From Rhodanobacter sp. (GTDB taxonomy: Bacteria; Pseudomonadota; Gammaproteobacteria; Xanthomonadales; Rhodanobacteraceae), in NCBI GenBank assembly GCA_027450005.1, contig DAIDKO010000036.1, positions 1 to 38,631 on the forward strand: DNA of 38,631 nucleotides, in the 5' to 3' direction. Made by a program: the position numbers and the translations under genes. Positions 35,522-38,631 of this stretch are shown here, in pieces; the stretch's first letter is position 1; each line of letters starts with the position of its first letter. Below the pieces are notes generated by a model. That model saw nothing but the letters and a program-made list of their open reading frames with translations, had not been told where the DNA came from and ran no database searches.

Positions 35522-37602
35522 GGGATCCACGCTACGACATCCTGTTCGAGCCGCTGAAGATCGGCCCGGTCACCGCGAAGAACCGCTTCTTCCAGGTGCC
35601 GCACTGCAACGGCATGGGCCATGCCATGCCACTGGCCCACGCGGCGATGCGCGAGACCAAGGCCGAGGGCGGTTGGGCGGTGGTCTCCACCGAGGAGTGC
35701 GAGATCCACCCCAGCGGCGATCTCACGCCCTACGTGGAGGCGCGCCTGTGGGACGACCGTGACATACCCGCACTGGCTCTGATGTGCGACAAGGTGCACG
35801 CGCACGGCGCGCTGGCAGCGCTGGAGCTGACCCACAACGGCCCCACCGCGTCGAACCTGTATTCGCGCGAGGTGCTGATTGCACCTTCGCACCAGCCCAC
35901 CAAATACGGCTACCCACACCAGGCGCGCGCGATGACGCTGCGCGACATCCGCGAATACCGCCGCTGGCACCGCGATGCGGCGATCCGCGGCAAGCGCGCC
36001 GGCATGGACATCATCTACGTCTATGCCGCGCACGACCTGTCGCTGGCGATGCACTTCCTGCAGCGCCGGCGCAACCAGCGAAGCGACGCCTACGGCGGCT
36101 CGCTCGAAAACCGCGTGCGCCTGCTGCGGGAAGTGCTGGAAGACACCCGGGAAGCGGTGGGCGACCGCTGCGCGGTGGCGCTGCGCTTCGCCGTCGAGGA
36201 GGGGCTCGGCCCCGATGGCGTGGAGCTGGCCGAGGCACAGGACATCGTGGGTATGCTGGCCGAAGTGCCGGACCTCTGGGACGTGAACCTGGCCGCCTGG
36301 TACAACGACTCGGTACCCTCGCGCTTCGCCGCCGAAGGCGCGCAGGAGCCGTTCATCACCTTCGTCAAGAAGACCACCACCAAGCCGGTGGTGGGCGTGG
36401 GCCGCTTCACCTCGCCCGACACCATGGTGTCGCAGCTCAGGCGTGGTGTGCTGGACCTGATCGGCTGCGCGCGCCCGTCGATCGCCGACCCGTTCCTGCC
36501 GCAGAAGATCGAGCAGGGCCGCGTCGACGATATCCGCGAATGTATCGGCTGCAACGTCTGCGTCTCCGGCGACATGACCATCTCGCCGATCCGCTGCACG
36601 CAGAACCCGACCATGGGCGAGGAATGGCGCAAGGGCTGGCACCCCGAACGCATCGCGCCGGCGCGTACGCCGACGCGCGTGCTGGTGGTCGGCGCGGGCC
36701 CAGCGGGGCTGGAAGCGGCGCGTGCGCTGGGCCAGCGCGGCTGCGCGGTGAGCCTGGCCGAGGCCCGCAGGGAACTCGGCGGCCGTGTCACCCGCGAGTC
36801 GCGCCTGCCCGGCCTGGCCGAATGGGCACGCGTGCGCGACTGGCGCGTGGGCCAGATCCACAAGCTGGCGAACGTGGACGTCTATCTCGACTCGGTGCTG
36901 AGCGCACAGGACGTGCTCGACTTTGGTGCGGAACACGTGGTGCTGGCGACCGGCTGCCACTGGCGCAGCGACGGCTACGGCCGCAGCCACGGCTTCGCCA
37001 TCCCTGGCTTCGCCGATAGCGCGCGGGTCTACACGCCCGACGACCTGATGGACGGCCGCCTGCCGCAAGGCCGCGTGGTGGTGTTCGACGACGACGGCTA
37101 CTACCACGCGGGCGTGGCGGCCGAACTGCTGCGCCTGCGCGGTTGCGAGGTGATCCACCTGACCCCCGAGGACAGCCTCGCACCGTGGACGCTCAATACG
37201 CTCGACTATCGCCACGTGCGCAAGCGGATGGCCGAGCTCGGCATCGAGGCGATGGTTTCGCACGACGTGGTGGGATACGACGGCGCCGCGCTCACCATCG
37301 AGGACGTGTGGACCCATCGGCGGCGCGAACTGGCCTGCGACGCCGTGGTTACCGTCACCGCTCGCCTGCCCGACGACGCGTTGTGGCAGGAGCTGAATCG
37401 GCGCGAGGTGGAATGGACCGAGGCCGGCATCCGTAGCGTGCGCTGCATCGGCGACGCCGAAGCGCCGGGGCTGATCGCGCACGCGGTCTACGCCGGCCAC
37501 CGCTACGCCCGCGAGCTGCAGGAACCGGCCTGCGGCGAGGTCGCGTTCAAGCGGCATTTCCACAGCGCCGACGCCGACGACCTGCGCCGTCCGCGCGATT
37601 AG
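35518..37602 (+). CDS. Trimethylamine dehydrogenase-family flavoprotein, DgcA/StcD-like N-demethylase
   Basis: A 694-residue multidomain protein. An N-terminal old-yellow-enzyme-like FMN barrel begins MRDPRYDILFEPLKIGPVTAKN, followed by VPHCNGMGH. A [4Fe-4S] cysteine cluster (CIGCNVC, then one more cysteine 12 residues on) comes next. The C-terminal half is a two-dinucleotide-fold domain (VLVVGAGPAGLEAARALG and the later RVVVFDDDGYY). Start and family blocks match dimethylglycine dehydrogenase DgcA and N-methylproline demethylase StcD, which remove methyl groups as formaldehyde. It is translated in tandem with the permease (ATGA). The electron acceptor (ETF or DgcB) is not in the window. Plain dienoyl-CoA reductase is less likely given the N-terminus. 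Confidence 0.88.
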   Translation: MRDPRYDILFEPLKIGPVTAKNRFFQVPHCNGMGHAMPLAHAAMRETKAEGGWAVVSTEECEIHPSGDLTPYVEARLWDDRDIPALALMCDKVHAHGALAALELTHNGPTASNLYSREVLIAPSHQPTKYGYPHQARAMTLRDIREYRRWHRDAAIRGKRAGMDIIYVYAAHDLSLAMHFLQRRRNQRSDAYGGSLENRVRLLREVLEDTREAVGDRCAVALRFAVEEGLGPDGVELAEAQDIVGMLAEVPDLWDVNLAAWYNDSVPSRFAAEGAQEPFITFVKKTTTKPVVGVGRFTSPDTMVSQLRRGVLDLIGCARPSIADPFLPQKIEQGRVDDIRECIGCNVCVSGDMTISPIRCTQNPTMGEEWRKGWHPERIAPARTPTRVLVVGAGPAGLEAARALGQRGCAVSLAEARRELGGRVTRESRLPGLAEWARVRDWRVGQIHKLANVDVYLDSVLSAQDVLDFGAEHVVLATGCHWRSDGYGRSHGFAIPGFADSARVYTPDDLMDGRLPQGRVVVFDDDGYYHAGVAAELLRLRGCEVIHLTPEDSLAPWTLNTLDYRHVRKRMAELGIEAMVSHDVVGYDGAALTIEDVWTHRRRELACDAVVTVTARLPDDALWQELNRREVEWTEAGIRSVRCIGDAEAPGLIAHAVYAGHRYARELQEPACGEVAFKRHFHSADADDLRRPRD

Positions 37603-38159
37603 CAGCCAAGCGCCAACCCCGCGGCCCGCGCGATGCCGCGCGCGATCCCGCCGCCCAGCGCGGAAACCCGCGCCGCGGGCTGCGCTTCCAGCAGGTCGAG
37701 CCCGGCCAGCCGCCGGCAGCGGAACTCCAGTACCCGCGCGGCCTCGATGCGCTCGTCGCACGGCCACGACCGGCCGAGGGCACCCATCGGCACGCCCGCC
37801 GCCAGCAACGCGTCCCAGCCGAGGTAGTCGCTGTCCGGCAACAGGTGCAGGCGGGCACACAGGCCGCCATAGCCGGCGCGGCATTCCAGCCATTCGCGGG
37901 GACCGTCGCAACCGATCGCACAGGCGGCGACCAGCCAGCGCACGCGCAGCAGCGGTGCCAGCTCGCGGCATCCCGCCAGCAGACCGGAAGCCACAGCCGT
38001 CGCCGGCGTCACCGCACACGGCAGGTACAGCACGGGCCCTGCGGCCGGCAGGTGGCGCGCCAGCGTGCGCGGCGCGATGTGCAGCCAGCGGCGCTCCACT
38101 TCGGCGCACGCGGCATGCAGGCAGAACGGTATGACACGGGTAGCCAGCCAACCGGACAT
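37599..38159 (-). CDS. Cys-rich hypothetical protein downstream of hemP
   Basis: A 186-residue protein with no family I can name. It is Ala/Leu/Arg-rich and has 11 cysteines, including a C-terminal GC and an AACAIGCDG pair. It has no signal peptide or clear membrane helix. The stop codon overlaps the dgcA-like stop by 4 nt on the opposite strand (TTAG), a convergent end. It lies 103 bp downstream of hemP on the same strand, so it could belong to a hemP unit. Codon use fits the neighbours, but the high GC also favours chance open frames. It is reported as a real gene with moderate confidence. Confidence 0.55.
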   Translation of the reverse strand: MSGWLATRVIPFCLHAACAEVERRWLHIAPRTLARHLPAAGPVLYLPCAVTPATAVASGLLAGCRELAPLLRVRWLVAACAIGCDGPREWLECRAGYGGLCARLHLLPDSDYLGWDALLAAGVPMGALGRSWPCDERIEAARVLEFRCRRLAGLDLLEAQPAARVSALGGGIARGIARAAGLALGC

Positions 38160-38262
38160 TGCGGTCTCCGTCGGGGATCGGCTGGCAGTGCCACGCTTCG
38201 ATCGCGCGGCAGGTGCTGGCAGGGGCGGGGCGCCGGACCGCTCTCGCGGACGGCGCAGCGGC

Positions 38263-38487
38263 CTACTTGGTGAGGATCAATTTGTCGTTGCGGGTGAGCC
38301 GCAGGTGGTACTCGCTGCCCTGATGCTGGATCACCAGTTCGCGTCCACCGTCCAGCAATGATTGGCTGCTGATGTGGCGTACGGCCGCGGCATCCTCCGC
38401 CGAACCCGGGCGCAACGAAGGACGCGGCGATGGACGGGCGAGACGGCGACTGACCAGCGGCAGGCCGAGGGGGATTGCAGTCGGCAT
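38263..38487 (-). CDS. hemP: Hemin uptake protein HemP
   Basis: A 74-residue small protein. The C-terminal half is the HemP domain (ISSQSLLDGGRELVIQHQG, HLRLTRNDKLILTK), with the family's terminal K(L)ILTK. HemP in Bradyrhizobium and Burkholderia activates haem-uptake genes, and it is usually iron-regulated by Fur. The ATG at 38487 (MPTAIPLGLPL) is chosen. The only upstream alternative (38520) would translate IS66 terminal DNA. An IS66 end (GTAAGCG...) begins 4 bp upstream of the ATG, so ribosome site and promoter now come from the element. The protein itself appears intact. Confidence 0.82.
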   Translation of the reverse strand: MPTAIPLGLPLVSRRLARPSPRPSLRPGSAEDAAAVRHISSQSLLDGGRELVIQHQGSEYHLRLTRNDKLILTK

Positions 38488-38491
38488 GGAC

Positions 38492-38631
38492 GTAAGCGTG
38501 CGGCGAAGACATCTCGCCAAATTTATGCGCGCAGTGGCAGCAAGGTGTCGATGTCGCGATCCTTGGTGGTCGGTAACCGCGAGAGGACGTCGGTAAGCCA
38601 GGCCTGTGGCTCCAGCCCATTGGCCTTGGCG
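38492..38631. mobile_element. Right-hand terminus of an IS66-family insertion sequence (continues beyond window)
   Basis: The GTAAGCGTGCGG end at 38492 has the GTAA(GCG) signature of IS66-family terminal repeats, and the end of a transposase gene lies 31 bp inside it, pointing the expected way. IS66 elements duplicate 8 bp of target; the copy here would be 38484-38491. The other end is outside the window. Confidence 0.78.
38523..38631 (-). CDS. IS66-family transposase TnpC, C-terminal end (truncated by window edge)
   Basis: Reading from the right edge, 36 codons run AKANGLEPQAWLTDVLSRLP then TTKDRDIDTLLPLRA to a TAA stop (38525-38523). This is the conserved C-terminal element of IS66 transposases, with the AKANGLEP start and the DxLLP tail. 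The DDE catalytic core lies outside the window. It ends 31 bp from the element terminus. Confidence 0.85.
   Translation of the reverse strand, partial: AKANGLEPQAWLTDVLSRLPTTKDRDIDTLLPLRA

Noticed and set aside
35281-38151. A 956-residue open frame on the minus strand across the demethylase operon
   Set aside because: It is the antisense shadow of two clear genes in GC-rich DNA; its translation has no domain pattern and a skewed His/Arg/Ala composition.

Overview
The window is GC-rich DNA from a gammaproteobacterium of the Xanthomonadales, most likely the Rhodanobacteraceae (Rhodanobacter/Dyella/Frateuria type). This rests on several things: the phoB-phoR-ppk-ppx order, a SUF operon led by a gammaproteobacterial-type Rrf2 regulator, the NAD-type isocitrate dehydrogenase, an Xanthomonad-style H-NS protein, and a TonB receptor paired with a TPR-sulfotransferase. 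Genus and species cannot be fixed from the sequence alone. Most of the window is core chromosome. Both ends lie in insertion sequences: an IS607-type serine recombinase at the left edge and the terminus of an IS66-family element at the right edge.

Layout, left to right. (1) 1-2098: the IS607 fragment, a terminator, isocitrate dehydrogenase, and a translationally coupled glutaredoxin / AhpD-like redox pair, all on the minus strand. (2) 2248-11444, plus strand: the periplasmic protease/chaperone BepA, then phosphate sensing and polyphosphate metabolism (PhoB, PhoR, Ppk1, Ppx) with a candidate Pho box before phoB, then an exported cyclophilin and LpxH. (3) 11515-19187, minus strand: a fatty-acid-hydroxylase-family membrane protein, a YihG/PlsC-like acyltransferase, and the SUF iron-sulfur operon (regulator, sufB, a SAM methyltransferase, sufC, sufD, sufS). 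The operon's promoter overlaps a large palindromic operator. (4) 19302-21030, minus strand: pssA, a divergent holD, and rimI, tightly packed. (5) 21162-23988, plus strand: a DUF4124 protein, proS and an H-NS-family gene. (6) 24172-26898, minus strand: SPFH protein QmcA, an NfeD protein and a ThrE-type exporter.

(7) 26941-27886 is a decayed scar. The 5' part of an HlyD/RND-type membrane-fusion protein, with a nonsense codon and frameshifts, is joined directly to the 3' part of an NtrY-like histidine kinase. An internal deletion probably removed an ABC exporter and response-regulator locus. (8) 28232-32841, minus strand: a TPR-sulfotransferase gene followed by a TonB-dependent receptor, ending in a cluster of strong hairpins. 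(9) 33105-37602, plus strand and divergent from (8): a translationally coupled three-gene operon of a Rieske oxygenase, an APC permease and a trimethylamine/dimethylglycine/N-methylproline dehydrogenase-type flavoprotein. It looks like an uptake and N-demethylation pathway for a methylated amine or betaine. (10) 37599-38487, minus strand: a Cys-rich protein of unknown function and hemP, with the IS66 terminus only 4 bp upstream of the hemP start codon.

The items most worth a second look are the sulfotransferase/TonB-receptor pair facing the demethylation operon, the palindromic operator over the suf promoter, the methyltransferase embedded in the suf operon, the HlyD-kinase deletion scar, and the IS66 insertion that cuts hemP off from its native promoter. 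None of these is proven to be a new system from sequence alone.
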